Source: Singulisphaera sp. GP187
GTDB lineage: Bacteria; Planctomycetota; Phycisphaerae; Phycisphaerales; SM1A02
Direction of reading: 5' to 3'
NCBI GenBank assembly: GCA_945862215.1
Contig: CAMAXY010000010.1
Location: 1-61,772 of the forward strand
DNA length: 61,772 bases
The translations under genes and the position numbers were made by a program. This document shows positions 44,359 to 52,037 of this stretch, piece by piece. The stretch's first letter is position 1; each line of letters begins with the position of its first letter. Below the pieces are notes generated by a model. It was not told the origin of the DNA. It made no database searches and saw only the letters and a program-made list of their open reading frames with translations.

Positions 44359-44952
44359 ATGAACGGATCGCCGAACCGAGGGCAGGATGTCCAGCCCGTT
44401 TCGAATTCGGTCGATACCGACGCACATGCGTTGACGGTCGCGATCACTCGCGGAGATCGCGAAGCGCTTGGGCAACTCTTCGACAGGTACTACACAATGA
44501 TGCTGAATGAATGTCGCAAGTCATCTGGGACCAATTCGATACTCGCTGAGGACGCGGCGCAGGAGGCGTGGCTGCGTGTTGCGCGCAGGCCCGTTGAGTG
44601 TTCGAGCGCAGGGCAGTTGGCAGCGTGGTTGCGAAAGGTGGCAATGAGCGCATCGATCGATCTCCTTCGAAGCGAACTCGCGCGACGAGTACGCGAGCGT
44701 GCCGTCAGCAGAACGAATGACGAAGCGGTTCGATTTCTCGATGATCACGATCGACTTGAAGAGGCGCGAATCGCCCTCATGTCACTCGAACGCGATACGA
44801 GCGATGGCGCACTGCTTCTGGCGTTGCGCACACGGTCCGAGGTCACGGTCGCGCAGTTGGCAAAGTCGCTGGGGATCGGAGCATCAGCACTCGATAGCAA
44901 GTTGAGGCGCGCCGCTGCGCAGGCGCGAGCGACTCTCGAGGGCCAGCAGTGA
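44359..44952 (+). CDS. ECF-type RNA polymerase sigma factor
   Basis: About 197 residues from ATG 44359 with AGGAA upstream; an ATG at 44329 is an alternative. Region 2 is seen in REALGQLFDRYYTMMLNECR and in AEDAAQEAWLRVARRP plus LAAWLRKVAMSASIDLLRSE. Region 4 lies in VTVAQLAKSLGIGASALDSK. It should direct polymerase to a dedicated promoter set. The next gene overlaps its stop by 4 bases and encodes a single-pass membrane protein, a plausible regulator. Confidence 0.82.
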   Translation: MNGSPNRGQDVQPVSNSVDTDAHALTVAITRGDREALGQLFDRYYTMMLNECRKSSGTNSILAEDAAQEAWLRVARRPVECSSAGQLAAWLRKVAMSASIDLLRSELARRVRERAVSRTNDEAVRFLDDHDRLEEARIALMSLERDTSDGALLLALRTRSEVTVAQLAKSLGIGASALDSKLRRAAAQARATLEGQQ

Positions 44953-45275
44953 ACGAAGAATCAAACATTCGAGATCGCTTGCGCCAGCGCACGCTTGCCG
45001 AATTTGATCGCGCGATTGTGGCGCGTCGCGTTCGATCGCGTGTCGGTGCCGCCGCGCTCATTCTGATCTGCGCCGCCGCAGTGATTCTGACGCGCGAGGG
45101 TGAGCAGACCGCGCAGGTTTCAGTGACTCCGGTCGTTGCATTGCTTCCCGCGTACGTCGAAATCATCGAAACCGATGATGAACTTCTCGAAGCACTTCGC
45201 GACGCAGGTCGCTGCGAGGGGATCATGCGACAAGGCGCAATAGTCACACTGATCGCGTGCGATTTGGGTTCTTGA
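44949..45275 (+). CDS. Single-pass membrane protein, possible anti-sigma partner
   Basis: 108 residues from GTG 44949, overlapping the sigma gene stop by 4 bases. A basic cytosolic N-terminus (DRLRQRTLAEFDRAIVARRV) precedes one membrane helix (GAAALILICAAAVIL) and an acidic periplasmic tail. The position and topology fit an anti-sigma factor or sigma-linked sensor, but there is no zinc-binding HxxxCxxC motif. The function is inferred from context only. Confidence 0.55.
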   Translation: MNEESNIRDRLRQRTLAEFDRAIVARRVRSRVGAAALILICAAAVILTREGEQTAQVSVTPVVALLPAYVEIIETDDELLEALRDAGRCEGIMRQGAIVTLIACDLGS

Positions 45276-45556
45276 ATCAGGACTCCTGAATCATCCTGCG
45301 TGCTGCGGGCTGGTGGTGAGGAGCGTCTGTCCCAATTCGTACCAATCGAGCATCGTGCACCGAAGCCGCGGCGCATTCCATCGCGATCGTGGCGCGAGCT
45401 TATTAAGCATGCTCATGCATGATCATGCTTGATCCGTCTGGGTAGTTGATCCACTTCATTTTGATCGGACTTCGCTTTTCTAGTATCGCAGGCGGGCGCC
45501 CGACAAATTCACCGTGAAGCGACGTTCGCGTGGGGGACATTGCGTGAAATTCCCAT

Positions 45557-45611
45557 TGCGACAGACGCGCAATTCAAAATATTATAAAAATTTCAAATTG
45601 CGTGTGTCGCA
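45557..45611. repeat. 55-57 bp imperfect palindrome, copy 3
   Basis: TGCGACAGACGCGCAATTCA and AAATTGCGTGTGTCGCA flank AAAATATTATAAAAATTT. The outer pairs are conserved with copies 1 and 2, including a compensatory pair. Confidence 0.8.
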
Positions 45612-45676
45612 GCTGCTGCGGCGCGGTGGATTGATCTGCCCCAACCCATGGACCTTCAGCACTTTGTTCGTCAAGC

Positions 45677-45701
45677 TGTCCACCAAATCAGGGGAGGGCC
45701 A
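45677..45701 (+). repeat. IS3-like end (TGTCCACCAAATC type)
   Basis: TGTCCACCAAATCAGGGGAG then GGCCA; the best-preserved right-type end besides 48314. No transposase frame precedes it. Confidence 0.7.
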
Positions 45702-45777
45702 CTTGTGATATTATTTGTGCTATCTCATCATCCGCCCGGGCTCTGTACGAACGCTTCGAATCCAAGGAACAACCAAG

Positions 45778-46047
45778 ATGCTTCAAACGACCATCTTTGC
45801 CCCACTCTTTGCTGTATCGCTTGCGACGGTCGCAACGTCACAGGTGCTGAGTATCGACATTGACGGCGATGGCGCACCAGACCAGTTGACTGCCCACTCG
45901 GTCAACGGTCGCATGACGCTCAGTCTTTGCAGGTCAGTTGGTCTACCACTCTCGATTCAAGCGCTCCCGCCAGCCTCGATCAATGATGTGCGCGTACTTC
46001 CTCCGACCAACCTTGACGGCAGTTACTTGCCCTATCTGATCTACTGA
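45778..46047 (+). CDS. Small secreted protein with calcium-loop-like motif
   Basis: 89 residues from ATG 45778. A signal peptide (TTIFAPLFAVSLATVATS) is followed by DIDGDGAPDQL, a DxDGDG loop like those in FG-GAP/VCBS or thrombospondin-3 repeats. The remainder is unremarkable. Its stop overlaps the next start (TGATG), so it is the first gene of a coupled pair. Confidence 0.6.
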   Translation: MLQTTIFAPLFAVSLATVATSQVLSIDIDGDGAPDQLTAHSVNGRMTLSLCRSVGLPLSIQALPPASINDVRVLPPTNLDGSYLPYLIY

Positions 46048-46445
46048 TGGGCGCCCTTCTCTTCATCCTTCCCGTTATCGCTATTTTTTTCGCGATAAAG
46101 TTGCTTCGTGGCCTGCCTCGTCGCCGCCAGGTCTGGCTTGCGTGCTTTGCGATTGCATGCACAGCGATTACGTTCAGCATGGGCTACCAGTTGGGTGGCA
46201 TCGCACCGGAGTATCGCGGCAACATTGCGATCAATCGGCTCATACGTGATTCGAATCGCGCATTTGATGTTGGCGATTGCGAGCAGGTTCGCACTGCGTT
46301 CAGCGAAGCAAACCGCTTCGCCGAAGGCGGCGGGAGTCTGCATGACGCCGTTGGGATGATCAGTGAGCGACTTCGCCTTTCATCGTCCGCGCCAACACCC
46401 CAGCCTTCGTCCCGCCATCCAACTGCCAGTCCAAATCCCCACTAA
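46047..46445 (+). CDS. Small membrane protein, paralogue of 47699-48040
   Basis: 132 residues. Two N-terminal hydrophobic segments (FILPVIAIFFAIKLLRG and a second near 30-52) precede a soluble part with GDCEQVRTAFSEANRF. The same motif occurs as GECERLRIAFSEANLY in the protein at 47699, and the order of elements is the same, so the two are paralogues. The family is unknown. The tail is Pro/Ser-rich. Confidence 0.62.
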   Translation: MGALLFILPVIAIFFAIKLLRGLPRRRQVWLACFAIACTAITFSMGYQLGGIAPEYRGNIAINRLIRDSNRAFDVGDCEQVRTAFSEANRFAEGGGSLHDAVGMISERLRLSSSAPTPQPSSRHPTASPNPH

Positions 46446-46457
46446 TCAAGTTCATTC

Positions 46458-47585
46458 ATGCGAAGGTTTCCTGGTCTCAAACTCGCTGCGCTCGTCCTCG
46501 CCTCAGGGGCGACAGCAACGATGCTCATCGCGGTAATGGGATCATGGGATGCGTCGAATCCCTCTCCCTATAACCCCAAGATGGGATTATTCGGAAGTGG
46601 CGGCTATCCACTCCACCCAGTACTCGCTAGTTGGAAAGCGATCACCCCATTGAGTTGGCGATTCTCCGAATGGATGTACGAGTGGCAAAGTGCGTCGCAG
46701 GGGGAAGTGTTCGGAGTGTTCTTTGTTGGCGGTGCGATTGTGCATTGGGTGTTTGGTCGAGGACTCTTTGACGAAGTGTTTGTCGAACGGATGTCGGGGG
46801 TCGAGTTTTCCCAGGATGTTGATTTGCAGCGAAGTTGGTTGGATAACGACAAACTTGCTCACGAATTCCCGGCACCCCCGTGGCTCGATGCCCCTGCGGA
46901 CATAGTGGCATTTGGAATCCCCATACCAGAAGTATTCGGCACTTCGTGGTGGCTTCAATCAATCGAGGTGCCGTTTGGTGGGATGACATTAATTGGGGAT
47001 GACAGGCGCAGACGCGAAATGATCAAAGTGCCAATGGAAGTCCCAGTCCCATTCCCATTTCCAGGACACGAAGAGTCGTTCGACAAAAAAGACTGGGTGA
47101 AGATTAGTTACGGCGACTGGCTTCCACAGACCGAGTACGAAATATCACTCACCGACAACTCCTTCACGAATTCGCGTGAAATCCAACAATTCCGCGCGTT
47201 CGGTTGGCCGCTTCGCAGTGTGATCCTGCACGGCGTGATGCGCACTGTTGAGTGGCCGCGGTCCCCCGAGAACGAGCGCTACGAGCGAATCGAATTCTGG
47301 ACGGACGGGCTCGGTGATTGGGATGTTGGGTATCGGACGAGTTCGCAGGAGAGCCCTGCGGTCGGCATTGCGTGGAAGCCGATTTGGCCAATGTTTCTAG
47401 CGAATTCAGTCATCCTCGGTCTGCCGCTTGTGGCGATTGGATGGTGCGCTGTTCGTGTGTGTCGAACTAGGCACGCGAAGCGGCACTGCCAATCGTGTGG
47501 ATATAACCTTCGCGGTTCGCAATCATCTCATTGCCCTGAGTGTGGAGTAGAGACTTCGCATCTCAGCGCCACCAACACGAAATGA
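46458..47585 (+). CDS. Membrane protein with C-terminal zinc ribbon
   Basis: 375 residues with an N-terminal helix, an extracytoplasmic domain (about 40-300), a second helix (NSVILGLPLVAIGWCAVRVC) and a C-terminal ribbon CQSCGYNLRG...CPECG. The ribbon matches a motif common in planctomycete membrane proteins. A broken partial copy lies at 49961-50127. The 3' end and the following ~95 bases recur at about 49862-49960. It lies between two paralogous small membrane genes, so the three may act together. Confidence 0.68.
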   Translation: MRRFPGLKLAALVLASGATATMLIAVMGSWDASNPSPYNPKMGLFGSGGYPLHPVLASWKAITPLSWRFSEWMYEWQSASQGEVFGVFFVGGAIVHWVFGRGLFDEVFVERMSGVEFSQDVDLQRSWLDNDKLAHEFPAPPWLDAPADIVAFGIPIPEVFGTSWWLQSIEVPFGGMTLIGDDRRRREMIKVPMEVPVPFPFPGHEESFDKKDWVKISYGDWLPQTEYEISLTDNSFTNSREIQQFRAFGWPLRSVILHGVMRTVEWPRSPENERYERIEFWTDGLGDWDVGYRTSSQESPAVGIAWKPIWPMFLANSVILGLPLVAIGWCAVRVCRTRHAKRHCQSCGYNLRGSQSSHCPECGVETSHLSATNTK

Positions 47586-47698
47586 ATTGAGGGCGAGCGC
47601 ACACCTGCTCTGGTGTACTTTGGTGTCTACTGAGGAGTGGGGGGTGTCCACCTGCCTGCCGTATGTCGTCTGCTAGTGGGTTATTCAAGGAGAAAAGA

Positions 47699-48040
47699 AT
47701 GGCTGGTCTCGTCTACATCATCTGCATCGCGGCGCTGATCCTTGGGGTCGTATTGTTCTGGCTCATGCCGAAGCGGCGCAGAATGACTCTGTTGATACTC
47801 GCTGTCTCGTGGACTGGCTTTGTCGCAGTGCTCGGGTACTCATTCGGGATGATCGTTCCGACATATCGCTTGGCAAATGCGGCGCAAATCATTCGCATGT
47901 CCGATCGAATTCTTTCCGACGGAGAATGCGAACGACTTCGAATCGCATTTTCTGAAGCGAATCTCTACCTCCAGAATCCAGGATCAACAAACGAGGACGC
48001 GATCCTGTTGCTCTGTAAGCGTCTGAATAGCCCGCGGTGA
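47699..48040 (+). CDS. Small membrane protein, paralogue of 46047-46445
   Basis: 113 residues from ATG 47699 behind AAGGAG. Two hydrophobic segments (VYIICIAALILGVVLFWLM and LLILAVSWTGFVAVLGYSF) precede the GECERLRIAFSEAN motif shared with its paralogue. The conserved Cys/Glu/Arg in both suggests a functional rather than decorative segment. The family is unknown to me. Confidence 0.65.
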   Translation: MAGLVYIICIAALILGVVLFWLMPKRRRMTLLILAVSWTGFVAVLGYSFGMIVPTYRLANAAQIIRMSDRILSDGECERLRIAFSEANLYLQNPGSTNEDAILLLCKRLNSPR

Positions 48041-48454
48041 CAACCCTTCGCCAGTGCGTAAGAGAGATTTAAAGTTTGTCTCGGCGTGTACGACGGGCAA
48101 GTGCGGTCCCGACTTGAGGAGGCTCTTGAGTCCACAACCGCATGAATCCAAGTAACTCTCGATCGCCTCATAGACTCACTTCAAATACGCAAGCGAAATT
48201 GAGCACGCTCGCCGCGTCGGTCCGACCCAGACGGAGCGATCCAGAAATGCGGTGAAGTTCACTCTTTGCCATGTGGGCAAGGTTGCTCGGCTTGCAGCCT
48301 CGCTGGAAAATTGTGTCCACCAAATCTGGGGAGGTTCACCTTCGAAATTCGCTGCATCAAGTCAGAGGAACTCGGTCACATTGATTTGCTTGGGGACCAA
48401 ATTTTATACACCTGAAAATAGGCCTGATTTGGGGTCAAGACCAATATCCCCAAG
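48041..48454. other. Gene-free stretch before the AAA+ gene
   Basis: No supported gene. It contains an IS3-like end at 48314-48338 (TGTCCACCAAATCTGGGGAG then GTTCA). A short inverted repeat TTGGGG...CCCCAA lies near 48429-48454. The promoter region of the AAA+ gene follows. Confidence 0.45.
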
Positions 48455-48489
48455 TTAAGTGGATGATATTCGTCCATTAAGTGGTTGAT
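48455..48489 (+). promoter_or_regulatory. Direct-repeat operator candidate upstream of the AAA+ gene
   Basis: TTAAGTGGATGAT (48455-48467) and TTAAGTGGTTGAT (48477-48489) differ at one base and are spaced 22 bases start to start, about two helical turns. The second copy overlaps the -35 box of the promoter at 48485, so a bound protein would block transcription. Confidence 0.6.
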
Positions 48490-48513
48490 TTGCAGCCACG
48501 CCTTGGGTAGAAT
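48485..48513 (+). promoter_or_regulatory. Promoter for a likely leaderless AAA+ mRNA
   Basis: TTGATT at 48485-48490 and TAGAAT at 48508-48513 are 17 bases apart. The ATG at 48520 is 7 bases after the -10 box, where transcription would start. No ribosome-binding site precedes the ATG, which fits a leaderless message. Confidence 0.65.
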
Positions 48514-48519
48514 TTTGGC

Positions 48520-49776
48520 ATGCTCTCGCGAAACATTCTTCCCGCGGTCAAAGCGGCGTTGGCCGACACGCCAGTAGTGCTTCTGCATGGCGCCAGACAA
48601 GTTGGCAAGACAACGCTTGTGCACGCGATTGCGAATGGGCGTCCGCGCCGCGAATATAAATCCCTTGATGAAGGATCTGAACTCTCCGCGGCCTTGGCCG
48701 ACCCCGAAGGATATTTGCGCGGACTTGCGAACCCAGTGGTTCTCGATGAAGTTCAGCGCGCGCCAGAATTATTTCGCACAATCAAGGCTGCCGTCGATCG
48801 CAACCGAACCGCCGGTCGATATCTGTTGACCGGCTCGGCCAATATCATGTTGATGCCGCGCTTGTCAGAATCGCTCGCGGGGCGGATAGAAGTGATCACT
48901 TTGTGGCCGTTCTCGCAAGGAGAAATAGAAGGAACGGTTGAAACGTTTCTTGATAAAGTTTTTAGCGCGTCGCGCCTTCGGTGGCAAGCGCCCGCGGGCA
49001 AGTCGCGGCCACTCATTGAGCGCATAGTTCGCGGTGGATTTCCAGAACCAATGACACGCTCCGATGTTTCGCGCCGCCGCGCTTGGTATGCGTCCTATCT
49101 CGAGACAACGCTGCGCCGCGATATTCGAGATTTGGCCAACATTGACAGTTTGCTTGAGCTGCCGCGGTTGCTTTCACTCATTTCACATCGCACCAGCGGC
49201 TTACTCAACTTCGCTGATTTGTCGCGTGGAGTTGCAATTCCCCAGACAACGCTGAAAAGGTATTTCACGTTGCTTCACGCGTCGTTTCTTGTGGTCACGC
49301 TTCCTGCTTGGACGACCAACCGCGGGTTGCGCCAGACAAAGGCCTCAAAGATATTCATTTCGGATACGGGGCTTGCCGCTCATCTGCTTGGTGCAGACTC
49401 CAACACCATACGCACCGATGGCCGTGTTCGCGGAATGTTGCTGGAAAATTTTGTGACCATGGAATTGCTCAAGCAAATTGGTTGGAGCAAGACCCGTCCA
49501 TCCGCGCACCACTTTCGCAGCGCCAGCGGCCAAGAGGTGGATGTTGTTCTTGAGGATCAAGCGGGCAGAGTTGTTGGCATTGAAGTGAAGTCGTCGAAGT
49601 CAGTCACTGCCGATGACTTTCGCGGGCTTCGTGCGCTGCGTGATATTGCGGGCAAGAAGTTTTTGCGCGGCATTGTGCTTCACGATGGCGATGCAATCGT
49701 TCACTTTGACCAGCAATTTCTCAGCGCACCCATTGCAGCGCTGTGGTCAGACTTCATCCACCCAAACACCACCTGA
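48520..49776 (+). CDS. AAA+ ATPase with DUF4143 domain
   Basis: 418 residues. The AAA_14 module has Walker A GARQVGKT (about 24-31) and NPVVLDEVQRAPELF as the Walker B region, with LTGSANIML as sensor. The DUF4143 part ends with GQEVDVVLEDQAGRVVGIEV then K (about residue 355), a PD-(D/E)xK-like E..D..EVK arrangement. These proteins are common, often mobile, and of poorly known function. The IS end on the left and the palindrome on the right suggest recent acquisition. Confidence 0.85.
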   Translation: MLSRNILPAVKAALADTPVVLLHGARQVGKTTLVHAIANGRPRREYKSLDEGSELSAALADPEGYLRGLANPVVLDEVQRAPELFRTIKAAVDRNRTAGRYLLTGSANIMLMPRLSESLAGRIEVITLWPFSQGEIEGTVETFLDKVFSASRLRWQAPAGKSRPLIERIVRGGFPEPMTRSDVSRRRAWYASYLETTLRRDIRDLANIDSLLELPRLLSLISHRTSGLLNFADLSRGVAIPQTTLKRYFTLLHASFLVVTLPAWTTNRGLRQTKASKIFISDTGLAAHLLGADSNTIRTDGRVRGMLLENFVTMELLKQIGWSKTRPSAHHFRSASGQEVDVVLEDQAGRVVGIEVKSSKSVTADDFRGLRALRDIAGKKFLRGIVLHDGDAIVHFDQQFLSAPIAALWSDFIHPNTT

Positions 49777-49808
49777 CAGTGGATTTGTCGAGCGCCCGCG
49801 AAACTGCT

Positions 49809-49855
49809 TGAAATGGGCAACGAGTGTCGAAAAACGACACGAGGCGCCCATTTCA
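49809..49855. repeat. Dispersed palindromic element, copy 2
   Basis: Arms TGAAATGGGCAACGAGTGTC plus G and CGACACGAGGCGCCCATTTC plus A flank an AAAAA loop. The arms have three mismatches. The outer sequence equals that of the copy at 12836-12882. It lies 33 bases after the AAA+ gene and could also act as its 3' hairpin. Confidence 0.8.
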
Positions 49856-49861
49856 GAGGCG

Positions 49862-49960
49862 CGTTCTTCGCATCTCATCGCAACCAACACGAAAAGAATT
49901 GAGGGCGAGCGCACGCCTGCCCTGGTGTACTTTGGTGTCCACTGAAAGTGGGGAGGTCCA
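49862..49960. repeat. Copy of the 3' flank of the zinc-ribbon gene, ending in an IS3-like end
   Basis: TTCGCATCTCATCGCAACCA through GAGGGCGAGCGCACGCCTGC matches 47556-47645 closely. It ends with TGTCCACTGAAAGTGGGGAG (49936-49960). In the first copy the equivalent IS-like end is altered. Confidence 0.7.
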
Positions 49961-50127
49961 GTGATCCTGCACGGCGTGATGCGCACTGTTCGGTGGCCGT
50001 CACCACCCGATGGCGACTACCGCGAGCGAATTGAATTCTCGACGGATGGGCTCGGTGATTGGAACGTTGGGTATCGGACGAGTGCGCAGGAGAGCCCTGC
50101 GGTCTGCATTGCGTGGAACCCTTCCAC
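49961..50127 (+). pseudogene. Internal fragment of a second zinc-ribbon membrane protein gene
   Basis: Starting directly after the IS3-like end, ILHGVMRTVRWPSPPDGDYR and GLGDWNVGYRTSAQESPAV match the protein at 46458 (ILHGVMRTVEWP..., GLGDWDVGYRTSSQESPAV) at most positions. Both ends of the gene are missing. It is evidence of a second copy that was disrupted by the IS. Confidence 0.8.
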
Positions 50128-50188
50128 TCATAGAGGAACAACGGGGCCTTCGCACACACCAAAGCCTGAAGTCCGGTTTATATAGAAA

Positions 50189-51604
50189 TCAGCCTTGAAA
50201 TGGATAGATTGCAGGGAGGGCAAGTTGTTTCGTGAGCGCATCGAGTGCATCACGATTGCGCTTGAGCAGCATCGGATCGGCAAGATCTTCTGGAGTGAGT
50301 TGGTCTGGGTACCACGTTTCAACCCATGCTCGCAATTGTGCGGCACGCTGCGAATTGAAAATACAACCAGGGTGAATGCCCTGCAAAGTATTCGTGGAAG
50401 GATCGGAATCAGAATGAGGTGCGAGCGGCACGCGCAATCTCAGGCACGCTGGTCCACCACCATTTCGCATGCTTTCTCGCACATCGAGATACACCACACG
50501 CGAGATTGAATTGCGGCGATCCTGTTGAATACGCTGCGCCACTGCGCGCGCGCGAGCATGGTGTTCAACTTCGCTGGGACATACCAAAGTCATAGTTCCG
50601 TCGGTTGTCGTGACAAGTTGCGAATTAAATAAATATGTCGAGACTGCTTCGGCCATCGTCAGTTCATCGCGACTGACCGCGAGAGGGCAAAATGAATTGC
50701 CAACGCGCTCAGTAAGCGCATCCATGACCCGATCATGATCAAGCCAAGCATCTTGGTGATAGAGCAGGGTGGATGCATTTCCAACCGCAACGACATCGTT
50801 GTGAAAAACACCTTGGTCAATGGCGTCAGGGTGTTGCTGCGCAAAGACGCACTGCGCAAGATCGAGTTGCAATAAATTGGCAACGCTCTGACTGGCTTGC
50901 AGCGTTTGCCGCGCAGGATGAATCTTTGGTTGCCGCTGCGGATTTGCTGTGTCAATTCCGTATACAAAGAAATGCGTCGCGGGATGTTGAGAGTTTGTTG
51001 CGTCGAATAAACGTGTGTGGTTGGCTGCACCCTCGTCGCCCATCTGCGCACTGCTTGGAAGCGCCTGGTGAACAACGAATCGTTCGCGATCCGCAAAGAC
51101 AGCACTCAGAATCGCATGCGTGCATGGCGGCTCGATTGCGCGGTGCGGCATGGACTTCAAATTTGCCACGACCAAATGCGTTCGTTGATCGCGCGCATCT
51201 TGTGCTGGCGCGACAGTGGCAGCGTTTGCACTCCACATAAAACTTGAACTGCAACATTGCGCCAGCAGATGCGGCTTGTTGGCGTGTGCATCGGCGAGAA
51301 CTTTCGCGTCGTCGCCAGTGAAGCCGTTTTGACGCAGCACCCATATTGCTGGTCGCTCTTGAGGCGGAAGAAAACATTGCATCACACCAAGCGCCGCAAC
51401 CGCCTCCATTTTCGCAATGCCTTGCAGTGCCGCAGCCTTTGGGTTTGAAATCCGACCCGCATTATTCTGGCTTGCCATATTTCCCGCAGCAAGTCCAGCG
51501 TAATTGTGGGTCATGCCAACGAGCCCATCAAAGTTGGCTTCTGTTGCAGTGGGTATTCCAGTTTGATTCGCAGCGGTCACGCCACATACGGTATGCGATC
51601 GCAT
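50189..51604 (-). CDS. astB: N-succinylarginine dihydrolase
   Basis: About 471 residues from ATG 51604. It converts N2-succinylarginine to N2-succinylornithine, CO2 and ammonia in the arginine succinyltransferase pathway. EANFDGLVGMTHNYAGLAAG, MWSANAATVAP, DEGAANHTRL, FAQQHPDAIDQGVFHNDVVA and ESMRNGGGPACLRLRV are AstB signatures, with the catalytic Cys in GGGPACLR. The other ast genes are not in the window. An N-terminal extension of about 20 residues precedes the conserved start. Confidence 0.95.
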   Translation of the reverse strand: MRSHTVCGVTAANQTGIPTATEANFDGLVGMTHNYAGLAAGNMASQNNAGRISNPKAAALQGIAKMEAVAALGVMQCFLPPQERPAIWVLRQNGFTGDDAKVLADAHANKPHLLAQCCSSSFMWSANAATVAPAQDARDQRTHLVVANLKSMPHRAIEPPCTHAILSAVFADRERFVVHQALPSSAQMGDEGAANHTRLFDATNSQHPATHFFVYGIDTANPQRQPKIHPARQTLQASQSVANLLQLDLAQCVFAQQHPDAIDQGVFHNDVVAVGNASTLLYHQDAWLDHDRVMDALTERVGNSFCPLAVSRDELTMAEAVSTYLFNSQLVTTTDGTMTLVCPSEVEHHARARAVAQRIQQDRRNSISRVVYLDVRESMRNGGGPACLRLRVPLAPHSDSDPSTNTLQGIHPGCIFNSQRAAQLRAWVETWYPDQLTPEDLADPMLLKRNRDALDALTKQLALPAIYPFQG

Positions 51605-51672
51605 AGATGATTTGTTACGCTTCGCAATCACTCACAAGAATTGCAAGTTTCATAATCAAAGGAATAAATACG

Positions 51673-52026
51673 ATGAAGTTCGTTTTCAAAATCACTGGAA
51701 GTCTTCTCCTCCTCGCGCTCTGCGGATGCGCTCATCCAGCGGTCAGCTCTTTGATCGTGAATGCTTCGATTTCTTCTTTGGGCCAAGGGGCAGATTCGGT
51801 CACAGTCAATATTAAATTGCACAGCGCAGATGGATCGTTGCTCTCTGCGCCCAAAGTGGTGGCGGTCATTGGGCAGTTGGCCACTGTCAAGGTCGAAGAT
51901 GGCGCAAAGAGTATGGATTTCGCCGTTCAATCAAAGCGCATAAATGGCATGGTCATTGTCGAGACAGTTGCACGAGATGCACAGGGCGAAATTGTTGCCA
52001 GCGCAGTGACAGAAATCAAACAATAA
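51673..52026 (+). CDS. Small lipoprotein
   Basis: 117 residues from ATG 51673 behind AAAGGAA. The signal peptide ends LLLALCGC, with the second Cys as the likely acylated residue. The mature part begins AHPAVSSLIVNASISSLGQG and is strand-rich, ending EIVASAVTEIKQ. A DNA stretch related to secretin or pilus lipoproteins is possible, but the family is not recognised. It lies 11 bases before the DinB-family gene on the same strand. Confidence 0.68.
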   Translation: MKFVFKITGSLLLLALCGCAHPAVSSLIVNASISSLGQGADSVTVNIKLHSADGSLLSAPKVVAVIGQLATVKVEDGAKSMDFAVQSKRINGMVIVETVARDAQGEIVASAVTEIKQ

Positions 52027-52037
52027 GGATTTGCACT

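Larger units (their letters stand above)
45463..45701. repeat. ~240-bp dispersed repeat (best-preserved copy)
   Basis: It begins GATCGGACTTCGCTTTTCTA and contains CCGACAAATTCACCGTGAAG and GCGTGGGGGACATTGCGTGA, then the palindrome and an IS3-like right end. The same order, with an insertion, is found at 40515-40883. Parts occur at 37066-37200 and 39749-39780. The element carries no coding capacity, so it is MITE-like or the right end of a larger element. Confidence 0.7.
45276..45777. other. Gene-free stretch with repeats
   Basis: No supported gene. It holds a 26-bp near-palindrome of CATG repeats at 45405-45430 and a long repeat at 45463-45701 that includes the palindrome at 45557-45611 and an IS3-like end at 45677-45701. 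The last ~70 bases lead into the small secreted gene at 45778. Confidence 0.5.

Noticed and set aside
45405-45430. CATG-rich 26-bp near-palindrome as an operator or terminator
   Set aside because: Two mismatched positions, no T-run and no adjacent start or stop that it would serve. It may be chance.
35825-45701. Possibility of a CRISPR array in the repeat-rich island
   Set aside because: Repeats are irregularly spaced, differ in length and lie thousands of bases apart. No cas gene is present.
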